DNA of 64,000 nucleotides from Aurantibacter_A sp965215845 (GCA_965215845.1 CBDCEL010000004.1:620001-684000), one strand, 5' to 3'. Counted from the stretch's first letter, positions 28,801 through 37,237 are shown. Made by a program: numbers and translations. Notes: generated by a model from the sequence alone, not told the origin.

Positions 28801-31800
28801 ACATCGCTGACCAAAGCAACCGTACAGGTCAGCTCGTCGGGTTGGGTAACGGTTACCTCGCAGGTGGTTTCACAACCATTGGCATCGGTCACGGTTACCG
28901 TATGCAATCCTGCATTTAATCCGGTTGCCTGCTGTGTCGTCTCGCCATTGTCCCATAAATAGGTATAGGGCGCTGTGCCTCCTGATGGGTTCACCGTGGC
29001 CACCCCGTCACTGGCACCATTTACCGTTACACCACTATCTAAGGTAACAGAGCATGTTAAGTCGGTAGGCTCTGTGATGGTTACGCTGTCCGTAGTCTCA
29101 CAGCCATTGGCATCGGTAATGGTCACATTATAAGTGCCTGCCGTTAAGCCGCTAAGATCTTCTGTGGTGGCCCCATTGTCCCAAGCATAGCTATAAGGTG
29201 CGGTGCCGCCGCTTACCGTAAGATCAATGGATCCGGTGGCCTCTCCAAAACATAATACATCTACCTGGGTCGTAGAGGATGAAAGGGCTTCTGGTTCTCC
29301 GATGGTAACATCACAACTGGTCTGTGCCCCGTTGGCATCGGTTACCGTAACCGTATGGAGTCCGGCATTAAGTGCGGTTGCCGTTTGTGTGGTCTCGCCG
29401 TTATCCCAAGAGTACGTATAAGGTGCAACACCTCCAACTGGTGTTACCGTGGCGCTTCCGTTGCTCTCTCCGTTACAAAGTACATCACTGACCAAAGCGA
29501 CCGTACAGGTCAGCTCGTCGGGTTGGGTAACGGTTACCTCGCAGGTGGTTTCACAACCATTGGCATCGGTCACGGTTACCGTATGCAATCCTGCATTTAA
29601 TCCGGTTGCCTGCTGTGTGGTCTCTCCATTATCCCATAAATAGGTATAGGGCGCTGTGCCTCCTGATGGGTTCACCGTGGCAACCCCGTCACTGGCACCA
29701 TTTACCGTTACGCCACTATCTAAGGTAACAGAGCATGTTAAGTCAGTAGGCTCTGTAATGGTTACGCTGTCCGTGGTCTCACAACCGTTGGCATCGGTAA
29801 TGGTTACATTATAGGTACCGGCTGTTAACCCGCTAATATCTTCTGTGGTAGCCCCATTGTCCCAGGAATAGGTATAGGGCGCTGTGCCTCCGCTTACCGT
29901 AAGATCGACAGATCCGGTAGCATCTCCAAAACATAAGACATCTACCTGGGTCGTAGAGGATGATAAGGCCTCCGAAGGACCGCCTATCGTGATCTCGCAA
30001 CTGGTCTGCGCGCCGTTCGCGTCGATGACCGTCACCGTATGGAGGCCCTGGGCCAAGCCCGTGGCCGTCTGGGTCGTCTCGCCGTTGTCCCAGGAATAGC
30101 TATAGGGCGCAACACCGCCAACGGGGTTCGCCGTGGCGCTGCCGTCCTCATCGCCGAAGCACTGCTCGTCCTGTACCAGGGCAACGGTGCAGGCAAGTGC
30201 ATCGGGTTCGGTTATCGTTATTTCGCAAGTCGTTTCACAACCATTGGCATCGGTGACCGTCACCGTATGAACACCCGCATCCAGGTTCGTTGGCTGCTCG
30301 GATGTACTTCCATTGTCCCATAGATAGGTATAGGGGGCAGTCCCCCCACTTGGTTCAACGGTTGCAATTCCATCATTGCCTCCATTAATGGTAACATTGC
30401 TAACGAGGTCAACCGTGCATGTTAAGTCAGTAGGCTCCGTAATGGTTACGCTGTCCGTAGTTTCGCAACCGTTGGCATCGGTAATGGTTACATTATAGGT
30501 ACCAGCTGTTAAGCCGCTAAGATCTTCTGTGATAGCCCCATTGTCCCAGGCATAGCTATAAGGCGCTGTACCTCCGCTTACCGTAAGATCAATGGATCCG
30601 GTGGCCTCTCCAAAACACAAGACATCTACCTGGGTCGTAGAAGATGAAAGGGCATCGGGTTCTCCGATGGTCACATCACAAGTAGTTTGTGCTCCCGTGT
30701 CGTCGGTTACCGTAACTGTATGGAGTCCGGCATCAAGACCGGTAGCTGTTTGTGTCGTCTCTCCATTATCCCATGAATAAGTATACGGAGCTACTCCACC
30801 TGTTGGAGTAACTGTAGCACTTCCGGTACTTTCTCCATTGCATAATACGTCGTTCTCCAAAGCCACCGTACATTCCAGGGGATCTAGCTCTTGGATAGTT
30901 ACCTGACATGTGGTCTCACATCCATTAGCGTCGGTCACTGTAACCGTATGCAAACCACCATTTAAGCCGGTAGCGGTTGGGGTAGTTTCACCATTGTCCC
31001 ATAAATAGGTATATGGCGGCGTACCTCCGGCGGGTGTTACCGTAGCAACTCCATCACTATTCCCACTGCTGGCTGGGCTATCTTGAACAGCACTGCATGT
31101 TAATTCGGTAGGCTCTGTAATGGTGACGCTTTCGGTAATCTCACAACCCAGATCGTCTGTAACAGTTACCATATAGGTTCCTGCCGTTAATCCGGAAATA
31201 TCTTCAGTGGTAGCACCATTGTCCCATGAATAGGTGTAGGGAGGTACCCCTCCCGTAACGGTTAGATCAGCTGAGCCGGTGGCTTCACCAAAACACAGAA
31301 CATCCGTGCCACTGATAGACCCGGATAATGATGGCCCAATCGTAATACTGGCTGGGGCAGTACATCCTTCAGAATCAGTTGCAACTACTGAGTAGGTACC
31401 GGGAGTTACATTGGTAAGATCCTCCGTGGTGGCACCATTCGACCATAAATAGGTAAAGGGAGGAACTCCTCCTTGTACCGTTAAATCAATGTCGACCATG
31501 TTCCCGGTTGAACAAGAGGCTGAGGCCATTGCGTTCAAGGGAGGTGTGATATTGATCGTTGGGTTGGCGTAACAATATTTTCCGTTCGGATTGTTAGCTG
31601 GGGTAACCGGGCATTCACCATTGGCGGCTGTCCATACCAGTAAAATATTATCTAAGACCAATTCGCTCCCACACATGAAGGTTACCTCACCAAAATTTAA
31701 CTCCTGAACCCCATTGTTTCCATTGTTTTGGGTTTCGAGCGGCCCCGAACATTCGGCAAAGGTGCTCATAGAGCTGGTACCGTCCGGGAAGGTTTCGGTT

Positions 31801-32093
31801 AGATCTCCCATAACAGCCAGATACCTGTTCTGGCTATTGGTCCCGTGCCTAACGGTAATAATCAGGTCTCCCGTGACCGTAGACCCCGGGGTACAATCGT
31901 TACAAGTAGTACCCAGATCTACCATCGCTGCCAATATTTCAATATCATTGGCAGGACATTGTCCTTCTACATATTCAGAGTTACCTCTGAGATCCATTTG
32001 CTGCGCATTGACGGACAGCGGAATAAGTAAAAGTGATAATAAGAATAAAGAAGCGGTAATTAATTTTTTCAAAGAAATGGTGGCAATCCCCAT
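22890..32093 (-). CDS. giant secreted SprB-repeat surface protein with T9SS sorting domain
   Basis: A 3067-residue protein. Residues 1-30 are a signal peptide (ending SVNAQ). An N-terminal domain (about 32-190) is followed by 29 SprB-type repeats of 75-80 residues, each with a GG(T/V)xPYxYxWDNGxTT core and a VxVTDANGCE end. Repeats 1-19 come first (to about residue 1618). A block follows with three repeats of another kind (about 1619-1860, VCDGxxVDLTTLVSxxGGTFSDP) and an unassigned domain (about 1865-2050), then repeats 20-29. The last 80 residues hold a T9SS C-terminal domain (VEFFDMRGRLVLSK). SprB repeats occur in the cell-surface adhesin used in flavobacterial gliding; this protein is shorter and organised differently. 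Likely an adhesin, exported by T9SS. Confidence 0.9.
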   Translation of the reverse strand: MGIATISLKKLITASLFLLSLLLIPLSVNAQQMDLRGNSEYVEGQCPANDIEILAAMVDLGTTCNDCTPGSTVTGDLIITVRHGTNSQNRYLAVMGDLTETFPDGTSSMSTFAECSGPLETQNNGNNGVQELNFGEVTFMCGSELVLDNILLVWTAANGECPVTPANNPNGKYCYANPTINITPPLNAMASASCSTGNMVDIDLTVQGGVPPFTYLWSNGATTEDLTNVTPGTYSVVATDSEGCTAPASITIGPSLSGSISGTDVLCFGEATGSADLTVTGGVPPYTYSWDNGATTEDISGLTAGTYMVTVTDDLGCEITESVTITEPTELTCSAVQDSPASSGNSDGVATVTPAGGTPPYTYLWDNGETTPTATGLNGGLHTVTVTDANGCETTCQVTIQELDPLECTVALENDVLCNGESTGSATVTPTGGVAPYTYSWDNGETTQTATGLDAGLHTVTVTDDTGAQTTCDVTIGEPDALSSSTTQVDVLCFGEATGSIDLTVSGGTAPYSYAWDNGAITEDLSGLTAGTYNVTITDANGCETTDSVTITEPTDLTCTVDLVSNVTINGGNDGIATVEPSGGTAPYTYLWDNGSTSEQPTNLDAGVHTVTVTDANGCETTCEITITEPDALACTVALVQDEQCFGDEDGSATANPVGGVAPYSYSWDNGETTQTATGLAQGLHTVTVIDANGAQTSCEITIGGPSEALSSSTTQVDVLCFGDATGSVDLTVSGGTAPYTYSWDNGATTEDISGLTAGTYNVTITDANGCETTDSVTITEPTDLTCSVTLDSGVTVNGASDGVATVNPSGGTAPYTYLWDNGETTQQATGLNAGLHTVTVTDANGCETTCEVTVTQPDELTCTVALVSDVLCNGESNGSATVTPVGGVAPYTYSWDNGETTQTATALNAGLHTVTVTDANGAQTSCDVTIGEPEALSSSTTQVDVLCFGEATGSIDLTVSGGTAPYSYAWDNGATTEDLSGLTAGTYNVTITDANGCETTDSVTITEPTDLTCSVTLDSGVTVNGASDGVATVNPSGGTAPYTYLWDNGETTQQATGLNAGLHTVTVTDANGCETTCEVTVTQPDELTCTVALVSDVLCNGESNGSATVTPVGGVAPYTYSWDNGETTQTATALNAGLHTVTVTDANGAQTSCDVTIGEPDVLQIGLVPTGVLCFGEATGAVDLTVSGGTAPYTYLWSNGAATEDISGLTAGTYAVLVTDVNGCEASMDVMVGQPDAPLALSAQAVDVLCFGEATGSIDITVSGGTAPYTYSWDNGATTEDISSLVAGTYNVTVTDANGCEETESVTIIQPDEELTCSVALDMGVSVNGASDGAATVDPMGGTAPYTYAWDNGETTQQATGLNAGLHTVTVTDANGCETTCEVTVPEPDQLVCNITLESNVLCNGDSDGSATVNPMGGVMPYTYAWDNGETTQTAVALNAGVHTVTVTDANGAQTSCEVTISEPAELTCTTLVISNVTINGGMDGIAEVIPAGGTAPYTYLWDNGSTSDQPTNLDAGVHVVTVTDANGCETTCEVTVTEPDELTCSVDLVNDVTCNGGNDGSATANPVGGVAPFTYAWDNGETTQTAVMLTAGLHTVIVTDTNGAQTSCEITITEPDPPNAGDDNMTRVCDGTIVDLTTLVSELGGTFSDPGATGGLSGSDFDTTGLGPGSYDLIYTVEGATPNCPVDTATITVIVDELADAGMDNETTVCDGEVVDLTTLVSVMGGTFSDPGLTGGLSGTNFDTSGLSPGNYDLIYTVGSGNQNCPDDTATITVNVDVPADAGADNSTEVCESTIVDLSTLVSVMGGTFSDPNMTGGLSGSSFDTTGLTPGLYEIIYTVPSGNTCPDDTATITISVLEDIVTQTCEVLDIDFCNPNEAPFYNFFWFEMPSDSRFFSQSGSNSLSFTEFTDGTALIEGTTQVGTCVAEVYIVLKDLKDWTQWSADGGTFKPQGCDKDAVVKEDLRYYVIDGTKSTITTSGGDCVEENTFIVTQRPDPDDPNTPNLGVHIGPGGALYDSDTTAEGLAGWGWMGPQGDEQRYRIDFNFHIDCEDETGCEPKNDLECRIDSAVQEVSCYGGNDGSATVSGIGGTAPYTYLWDNGETTATATMLTAGSHSVVVFDADGFKTDCSVEIGHPEELSCETTLLSGVSADGAMDGSATVTPDGGTAPYTYLWDNGESTQTATALSAGSHSVKVIDANQCETVCYVEILDAGQFICRIAADISSVSCFGGNDGSATVTPIGGLAPYSYAWDNGETTATATMLTAGMHQVTVMDANGRETTCDITIETPEELTCEATVFSNVSTNGGSDGSATATPMGGTAPFTYLWDNGETTSMAVALDAGVHEVTITDANGCETSCEVTIMEPDSLSCTAEKVSDALCHDSEDGSAQVMVNGGTPPYSYSWDNGETTQTAVGLAPGMHTVTVTDNNGVETTCNVTIGAPSELTATATLVSEVSVNGMSDGSATVTPSGGTPPYTYLWDNGETTQTAVMLSAGMHTVMVIDANGCETVAEVEIPTPDALMCTVMIDSHVLCNGDANGSATVMPTGGVTPYTYLWDNGETGQTATALNAGVHSVTVTDANGAETTCEVTVEEPMELTATASEVSAVSDIGEEDGIATVSASGGTPPYTYLWDNGETSQMATMLSAGVHTVTVTDANGCEAMAEVTITAPGVFNCEIGQVVHVLCNGDATGGATVMPVGGAAPYTYLWSNGEAGQEATMLTAGVHSVIVTDANGRETTCEITIEEPPLLTCEIIDVVNSNEGEDNGEATVAVGGGVGPYTFLWDDPSAQTTQSATGLAPGTYNVVVIDQNGCETSCEVTIEEIPDTQPTGCQTAYGRYAANNSCFIDDGIGANRWGWTNYFASEGTYTMDLHSAAGQCDLSKGTKTGEVTVEYSNGVVTVSAEMLPGFVMTQAHLYVGDQPYPLGNNGRPTVANGQLGNTKDPLNNVTTVEFDPIDVSGFADGVHVIFHAVTCERTVTKKVAQTVVTPYPLTFNGRLNLQIEIDYSAFAKVEFFDMRGRLVLSKREVAIKKGKNDLSFDVVSLAPDMYIMVVNTGKEKFKMKVMARK
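28617..29978 (-). repeat. 681-bp tandem duplication inside the SprB-like gene
   Basis: Bases 28617-29297 and about 29298-29978 are near-identical at an offset of 681 bp (227 codons, three SprB repeats). The encoded units run in the order DVLCFGEATGS, DSGVTVNGASD, SDVLCNGESNG twice. Long exact stretches at the DNA level indicate recent duplication or ongoing recombination, which could vary repeat number. Confidence 0.85.
29981..30190 (-). other. GC-rich SprB repeat module
   Basis: Within the SprB-like gene, bases 30001-30180 contain about 67% G+C (121 of 180), against about 43-50% in the flanking repeats. The protein sequence (repeat 7, about residues 639-698, VQDEQCFGDEDGSATANPVGG) is ordinary for the family, so the difference lies in codon choice. 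Confidence 0.75.
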
Positions 32094-32461
32094 GGTGACA
32101 GTGTTTTTTGTTATTATTTACTGTACCATAACAGGAAATAGGTCGATTCATTGAATCGGTAAGACTGTGGGTATCTTATGAATCAACAACCTATAAAAGA
32201 AGTAATAAATGTGTCCGCAATTTTGGGAGAACTACTGTAGTGGGGGATAAAAAAGTGGTCAAGTAGAATTCTATACCATAAAAACGAATCTTGTTATAAT
32301 TTTCACTTCAACTAATGGTCATGTGATACATAAAGTTCTAAAACTTTTAACATAACGTTAGCATTTTCGGTTTATTATCGATGAAATGCACATAAATTTG
32401 TTGTAATGAAAAAAGGTCTCCCATTAAATTGGGAAACCTTGGCACTTTTCTTCTGTGAAGA
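32094..32461. other. intergenic region between yidC terminator and SprB-like start
   Basis: No gene is visible. The half next to 32094 is the upstream region of the SprB-like gene and is AT-rich. The other half carries the yidC terminator hairpin. I see no clear TAnnTTTG element for the SprB-like gene. Confidence 0.5.
32413..32440 (-). terminator. terminator of the pyrG-yidC unit
   Basis: On the minus strand AAGGTTTCCCA and TGGGAGACCTT form an 11-bp stem with one G-U type mismatch, followed by a T run (32409-32414). It starts 22 bases after the yidC stop. Confidence 0.75.
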
Positions 32462-34315
32462 CTATCTTCTGCCCGCTTTTTTCTGCTCCTCGGCCTGCTC
32501 CATCATCTCGCGCATCTTGCGTTGGAACTTGTTCTCTTTTTTGGGTTTCTTTTTGTTCTCTTGGATCTGCGCATGTATCTTATCATTGTCCAAAATGACG
32601 TTTTTGATCACCAACATGATGCCAATGGTAATCAAGTTCGAAATGAAGTAATACAAACTCAAACCACTAGCGTAATTATTGAAAAAGAAGAGCATCATCA
32701 CGGGCATCAGGTACATGATGAATTTCATGTTGGGCATACCTGGTTGCTGTGGCATATTCTGTCCTGTGGTCATCACCATATAGAACCCGATGGCCACAGA
32801 TGCCAAAATCGGGAACAGGCTTACATGATCCCCGTAGAAGGGAATACTGAAGGGAAGCTCTAAAATGGTATCATAAGAAGAAAGGTCTTCAGCCCATAAA
32901 AAGGGTTTTTGGCGCAAAGCAAAAGAGGTCGGGAAAAACATAAAAAGCGCATAGAAAATGGGCATTTGCAATAGGGCCGGCACACAACCACTCATGGGGT
33001 TCACCCCGGCCTTACCATAAAGCTTCATGGTTTCTTGCTGCTTTTTCATCGCGTTGTCTTTGTACTTCTCGCCCAATTCTGTAATCTCAGGTCTTAAAAC
33101 CTTCATTTTTGCCTGTGACAGATACGATTTATAAGTAACAGGTGACATGGCCAAACGCACGATAATCGTCATCAAGATTATAGCAATACCGGCGGGCAGC
33201 ATGGAACTCAAAAAAGAGTAGAAAGGCGTAAAGACATAACGGTTGATCCATCCGAAAATTCCCCAGCCAAAATAGATCGTGTCATCCAATCCGTATTCTT
33301 CATATTGGCTAAGAACTTCTATGTCGGTCGGCCCGTAGTACCAATTCAAGTTCTCTGAGAATTCGCCGCCTTCCAAGGCCAGTGGAATCGACGATCCAAA
33401 TTGTTTGGTAAACGCAACCTCCTTACTTTCTTCTTCGACCAAATTCCTTGAAATCAAGTCCGCCGTCTTGAAGTTTTTCTTTGTGGCCAGTATCGAGGTG
33501 AAAAAATGTTGTTTATAAGAAATCCATTTGACATCGGTTTCAGCTTCCTCATCATCGCCGCCCGCCGAAAGGTAATCGACCTTTCCACCTTCGTAATTGT
33601 ACATGACCTCGGTATATCGATTCTCGTACTGCACACTCTTGTCATGACGAATGCCTTTTAATTCCCATTCCAAATTGATGGGTTGATCGGCCTTCACCAC
33701 TCCGTTCAGGCCTTGAGACCGAAGTGTGAAATCTACCAGGTACTCAGCGGGCTTCATTTCATATCGATACTCCAAGAACTCATTTGGGGCGATCTTCGCT
33801 TTCATCGACAACACTTGATTGCCGCCGTTGTTGGATAGTGATGGCTCGAAATACAGGTCTTTCGTGTTGAGTACCCGATTGTCGGAAGTTGTGAAAGTGA
33901 GTCCGAAAGAAGCATTGCCGTCCTTGATCAAATACACCGGAATAGAATCATGGGTATTGAATTGCTTCATTATGGCCTCAACAATTTGACCACCTCTATT
34001 GCTAACGACCAAATTGAGCACATCATTCTGTAAGACCGTGGTTCCGTCTGAAGGAGGTGTAAATCCAAAAGCCCCGAGTCCACTCTGATAGTTCGCTACG
34101 GCGGTGGAGTCTTGTAAATCGACTTTTACCGGTTGCGTGACCTCTTGCTTTTGCTGCTCTTCGGCCCTACGCTGTGCCTCGACCTGTTCTTGTTTGGCTT
34201 TTTGTTCTTCCAATTGCTCTGGGGTGGGACTGTTTTGGTAGAACATATAGATAAGTATCCCAAAAATGAGCACAAACCCAATGATTGAATTTATGTCAAG
34301 CTTCCTTTCTTCCAT
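32462..34315 (-). CDS. yidC: membrane protein insertase YidC
   Basis: A 617-residue inner-membrane insertase that helps place membrane proteins in the bilayer alone or with SecYEG. An N-terminal helix (about 8-24) precedes a Gln/Glu-rich linker and a large periplasmic beta domain (about 75-350). The conserved core then runs from about 370 to 565: GIAIILMTIIVRLAMSPVTYK, KYKDNAMKKQQETMKLYGKAG and GCVPALLQMPIFYALFMFF. The essential core Arg is present in IVRLAMSP. The tail is rich in Lys and Glu, as in Bacteroidota homologs. It follows pyrG after 76 bases on the same strand. Confidence 0.96.
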   Translation of the reverse strand: MEERKLDINSIIGFVLIFGILIYMFYQNSPTPEQLEEQKAKQEQVEAQRRAEEQQKQEVTQPVKVDLQDSTAVANYQSGLGAFGFTPPSDGTTVLQNDVLNLVVSNRGGQIVEAIMKQFNTHDSIPVYLIKDGNASFGLTFTTSDNRVLNTKDLYFEPSLSNNGGNQVLSMKAKIAPNEFLEYRYEMKPAEYLVDFTLRSQGLNGVVKADQPINLEWELKGIRHDKSVQYENRYTEVMYNYEGGKVDYLSAGGDDEEAETDVKWISYKQHFFTSILATKKNFKTADLISRNLVEEESKEVAFTKQFGSSIPLALEGGEFSENLNWYYGPTDIEVLSQYEEYGLDDTIYFGWGIFGWINRYVFTPFYSFLSSMLPAGIAIILMTIIVRLAMSPVTYKSYLSQAKMKVLRPEITELGEKYKDNAMKKQQETMKLYGKAGVNPMSGCVPALLQMPIFYALFMFFPTSFALRQKPFLWAEDLSSYDTILELPFSIPFYGDHVSLFPILASVAIGFYMVMTTGQNMPQQPGMPNMKFIMYLMPVMMLFFFNNYASGLSLYYFISNLITIGIMLVIKNVILDNDKIHAQIQENKKKPKKENKFQRKMREMMEQAEEQKKAGRR

Positions 34316-34391
34316 TCAAATTTGATTCACCAAACGGAAAGGTCTGGTTATTTTGGTTTTTGATGAGCAAATATATGCCCAATTGTGCGGT

Positions 34392-36029
34392 TTATGCCAA
34401 AGTGGCATTGGTTTGTTTCATTTTCTGGCCAAGGGCGGCCTTTATGAACCCTACAAAAAGTGGATGTGGACTTGCCACGGTACTCTTGTATTCGGGATGG
34501 TATTGCACCCCGATAAACCAGGGGTGGTCTTTCAATTCAACAATTTCAACAAGGCCTGTTTGATTATTGATTCCGGTGGCCCTTAATCCCGCAGCTTCCA
34601 ATTGATCTCGATAGTCGCTATTGAACTCATAGCGATGTCGGTGTCGTTCCGAAATACGCGTCTTGCCACCGTAGACCTCGCTTACCAGACTGTCTTGGGC
34701 AATTTCACAGTCCCATGCCCCCAAGCGCATCGTACCGCCTTTATCAACGATACTTTTCTGCTCTTCCATCAAGCTGATGACCGGGTTATCGGTACTTTCC
34801 ATCATCTCGGTCGAATTGGCATCTTTTAGTCCAAGAACATTTCTTGAATATTCTATGACTGCCATTTGCATGCCCAGGCAGATGCCCAAAAAAGGAATGT
34901 GATTTTCGCGGGCGTATCGCACCGCTTCTATTTTGCCTTCGATACCCCTTTCCCCAAAACCGGGGGCGACCAAAATCCCGTTCAGGCCACGCAGTTTATC
35001 TTTTAGATTACCCTCATGAATATGTTCTGAATGAATGGACCGCACATTTACTTTGACCTCGTTGGAGGCACCGCCATGTATGAACGATTCCAAAATCGAT
35101 TTATAGGAATCTTGCAATTCAACATACTTTCCGATAAGGCCTATGGTCACCTCGTGTTGCGGGTTTTTATGTCTATGAAGAAATTCCTTCCAATTTTCGA
35201 GGTCTGGTTTTTTGGCATCGGAAAGATTCAATTTCTTTAAAGCGACCTTATCCAGGCCTTCTTCCTGCATTAAAATAGGTACGTCATAAATCGTGGAAGC
35301 ATCAATCGATTGTACGACCGCCTCTTTCTTGACATTGCAAAAGAGTGCCAATTTGTCCTTTATTTCCTCTGAGATATGGTGCTCTGTGCGACAAACAAGA
35401 ATATCGGCCTTGATTCCGCTTTCCATCAGCGTTTTTACGGAGTGTTGGGTCGGTTTGGTCTTCAATTCGCCCGCTGCCGATAGAAAAGGCACCAATGTAA
35501 GGTGTACCACAATGCCGTTGTTATCGCCCAACTCCCAGAGCAATTGCCTTACCGCTTCGATGTAGGGCAAAGATTCGATATCGCCAACGGTTCCACCAAT
35601 TTCGGTGATAACAATATCATACTCGCCGCTATCGCCCAAAAGCTGCACGCGCTCCTTAATTTCATTGGTGATATGTGGAACCACTTGAACGGTCTTGCCT
35701 AGAAATTCGCCCCTTCTTTCTTTTTCGATAACACTTTGATAGATTCTGCCCGTTGTAACATTGTTGGCCTGTGAGGTGCGCACATTCAGAAAGCGCTCGT
35801 AATGTCCTAAATCAAGGTCGGTCTCGGCCCCATCATCGGTTACGTAACATTCGCCATGCTCATAGGGGTTCAAGGTGCCGGGATCTACATTGATGTAGGG
35901 ATCCAATTTTTGAATAGTGGTCTTATAACCTCTCGCCTGAAGCAGTTTTGCAAGTGAAGCGGCTATGATGCCCTTGCCCAAAGATGAAGTAACTCCCCCC
36001 GTAACGAAAATGTATTTTGTAGTCGGCAT
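34392..36029 (-). CDS. pyrG: CTP synthase
   Basis: A 545-residue enzyme making CTP from UTP, ATP and glutamine. The N-terminal synthase domain has the P-loop FVTGGVTSSLGKGIIAASLA at residues 7-26 and YINVDPGTLNPYEHGECYV. The C-terminal class I glutamine amidotransferase domain has the nucleophile Cys in LGICLGMQ (about residue 390) and His/Glu in GVQYHPEYKS (about 523). Length and motifs are complete. It lies between DUF3820 and yidC, an arrangement common in Flavobacteria. Confidence 0.97.
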   Translation of the reverse strand: MPTTKYIFVTGGVTSSLGKGIIAASLAKLLQARGYKTTIQKLDPYINVDPGTLNPYEHGECYVTDDGAETDLDLGHYERFLNVRTSQANNVTTGRIYQSVIEKERRGEFLGKTVQVVPHITNEIKERVQLLGDSGEYDIVITEIGGTVGDIESLPYIEAVRQLLWELGDNNGIVVHLTLVPFLSAAGELKTKPTQHSVKTLMESGIKADILVCRTEHHISEEIKDKLALFCNVKKEAVVQSIDASTIYDVPILMQEEGLDKVALKKLNLSDAKKPDLENWKEFLHRHKNPQHEVTIGLIGKYVELQDSYKSILESFIHGGASNEVKVNVRSIHSEHIHEGNLKDKLRGLNGILVAPGFGERGIEGKIEAVRYARENHIPFLGICLGMQMAVIEYSRNVLGLKDANSTEMMESTDNPVISLMEEQKSIVDKGGTMRLGAWDCEIAQDSLVSEVYGGKTRISERHRHRYEFNSDYRDQLEAAGLRATGINNQTGLVEIVELKDHPWFIGVQYHPEYKSTVASPHPLFVGFIKAALGQKMKQTNATLA

Positions 36030-36052
36030 TTTAGTATCCTTGTTACGGGATT

Positions 36053-36060
36053 CAAAGATA
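36053..36060 (-). promoter_or_regulatory. TAnnTTTG -7-like element for pyrG
   Basis: On the minus strand this reads TATCTTTG, an exact TAnnTTTG, 24 bases upstream of the pyrG start. It lies between DUF3820 and pyrG, so pyrG may have its own promoter besides readthrough. Confidence 0.4.
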
Positions 36061-36083
36061 CAAATTGAGTCATAACTAAGGCG

Positions 36084-36320
36084 TTATTCTTGCGGAAATT
36101 CTTTTTGAACCCTACGGACCAACGGTTCAAGGCCATTAATCTTGATTTCATACATGCTTTGCATCAACTCGCCCAATTTACCTTTGGGAAAGCCCTTGCG
36201 CCGAAACCATGTGAAATAGGCTTCTGGAAGATCCACCAAATAGCGCTCCTTATATTTACCATATGGCATCTTGTAGTGTGCCAATTCCACTAATTTTCTT
36301 TTGTCAAATTCAACTTCCAT
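36084..36320 (-). CDS. DUF3820 family protein
   Basis: A 78-residue protein with the DUF3820 pattern: YKMPYGKYKERYLVDLPEAY, then WFRRKGFPKGKLGELM. These small proteins are annotated as putative quorum-sensing-regulated virulence factors on the strength of a Pseudomonas homolog, but the core resembles the auxiliary parts of DNA polymerase III epsilon-like exonucleases. Function is unproven. It precedes pyrG and is divergent from the TIM-barrel gene. Confidence 0.85.
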   Translation of the reverse strand: MEVEFDKRKLVELAHYKMPYGKYKERYLVDLPEAYFTWFRRKGFPKGKLGELMQSMYEIKINGLEPLVRRVQKEFPQE

Positions 36321-36338
36321 TTTTAAATCTAAATAATA

Positions 36339-36346
36339 TATCTTTA
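36339..36346 (+). promoter_or_regulatory. TATCTTTA -7-like element of the TIM-barrel gene
   Basis: TATCTTTA lies 22 bases before ATG 36368 in the 47-bp gap between divergent genes. It is one of several TAnCTTTA words found at the same distance from gene starts in this window. Confidence 0.3.
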
Positions 36347-36367
36347 AAAGTCTCTAAAGCACGAAAA

Positions 36368-37237
36368 ATGAAACGTAGAACATTTTTGGAAACCTCTGCG
36401 GCCGCATCCGTTGCGATCATGGCCGGTAAATCTGCAAATGCCATGTCTAAAACCAACGGAAGCCCAAATGAACTCAAAGGTAATATCAACCACAGTGTCT
36501 GCAAATGGTGCTACCACAGTATTCCCTTAGAGGAGTTTCTGAAAAACCTGAACGAACTCGGTATCAAGGCCATTGACCTGATCGAGCCCAAAGATTGGCC
36601 GACCCTAAAAAAGTACGATATTCATTGTTCAATGTGCAGCGGTGCCGGCATGGGTATCGAAAAGGGCTGGAACGACCCCAATTTACACAATGAGCTTATC
36701 GAGGATTATCTGCAGATGATTCCTAAAGTGGCCGAAGCGGGGTACACAAATCTTATCTGCTTTAGTGGAAACAGAAATGGTATGGAAGATATGGTCGGAC
36801 TTAAAAACTGTGCCGAGGGGTTGAAGAAAATCATTCCCCTGGCGGAAGAACATGGAGTCGTCATTCAAATGGAACTCTTGAATTCAAAAGTGAACCATAA
36901 AGATTATATGTGCGACCACACCGAATGGGGGGTCGCATTGTGCAAGGAAATCGGATCCAACAATTTCAAACTGCTCTATGACATCTACCATATGCAAATT
37001 ATGGAAGGTGACATCATTCGCAACATTCAAGACTATCATCAATACTTTGGGCATTATCATACAGGTGGAAATCCTGGACGCAATGAAATCAACGATACCC
37101 AAGAACTGTTTTACCCGGCAATAATGAAGGCCATTTTAGAAACAGGGTTTAAGGGCCATGTGGCCCAAGAATTCATTCCCACTTGGGATGATCAAATTGC
37201 GGCCCTGAAGGAAGGTGTCACAATTTGTGATGTTTAG
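36368..37237 (+). CDS. Tat-exported sugar phosphate isomerase/epimerase (hydroxypyruvate isomerase-like TIM barrel)
   Basis: A 289-residue protein. MKRRTFLETSAAASVAIMAG is a Tat-type signal with the basic start extended by a hydrophobic core and a small-residue tail (SANAM), so it is probably exported folded. The mature part is an AP-endonuclease-2-type TIM barrel. Candidate metal ligands are Glu in VIQMELLNSK, Asp in LLYDIYHMQ, His in FGHYHTGGNPGR and Glu in HVAQEFIP. The closest known group is hydroxypyruvate isomerase-like proteins. The exact substrate cannot be read. ATG 36368 is used because upstream codons do not extend the signal sensibly. Confidence 0.88.
   Translation: MKRRTFLETSAAASVAIMAGKSANAMSKTNGSPNELKGNINHSVCKWCYHSIPLEEFLKNLNELGIKAIDLIEPKDWPTLKKYDIHCSMCSGAGMGIEKGWNDPNLHNELIEDYLQMIPKVAEAGYTNLICFSGNRNGMEDMVGLKNCAEGLKKIIPLAEEHGVVIQMELLNSKVNHKDYMCDHTEWGVALCKEIGSNNFKLLYDIYHMQIMEGDIIRNIQDYHQYFGHYHTGGNPGRNEINDTQELFYPAIMKAILETGFKGHVAQEFIPTWDDQIAALKEGVTICDV

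Noticed and set aside
28674..29600. Plus-strand ORFs repeated at 681-bp spacing inside the SprB-like gene
   Set aside because: They are antisense shadows of the repeat units and recur only because the coding repeat recurs.
23640..31500. Regular repeats resembling a CRISPR array
   Set aside because: The period is about 230 bases and the repeats are in-frame SprB modules of a coding gene; there are no short spacers and no cas genes.
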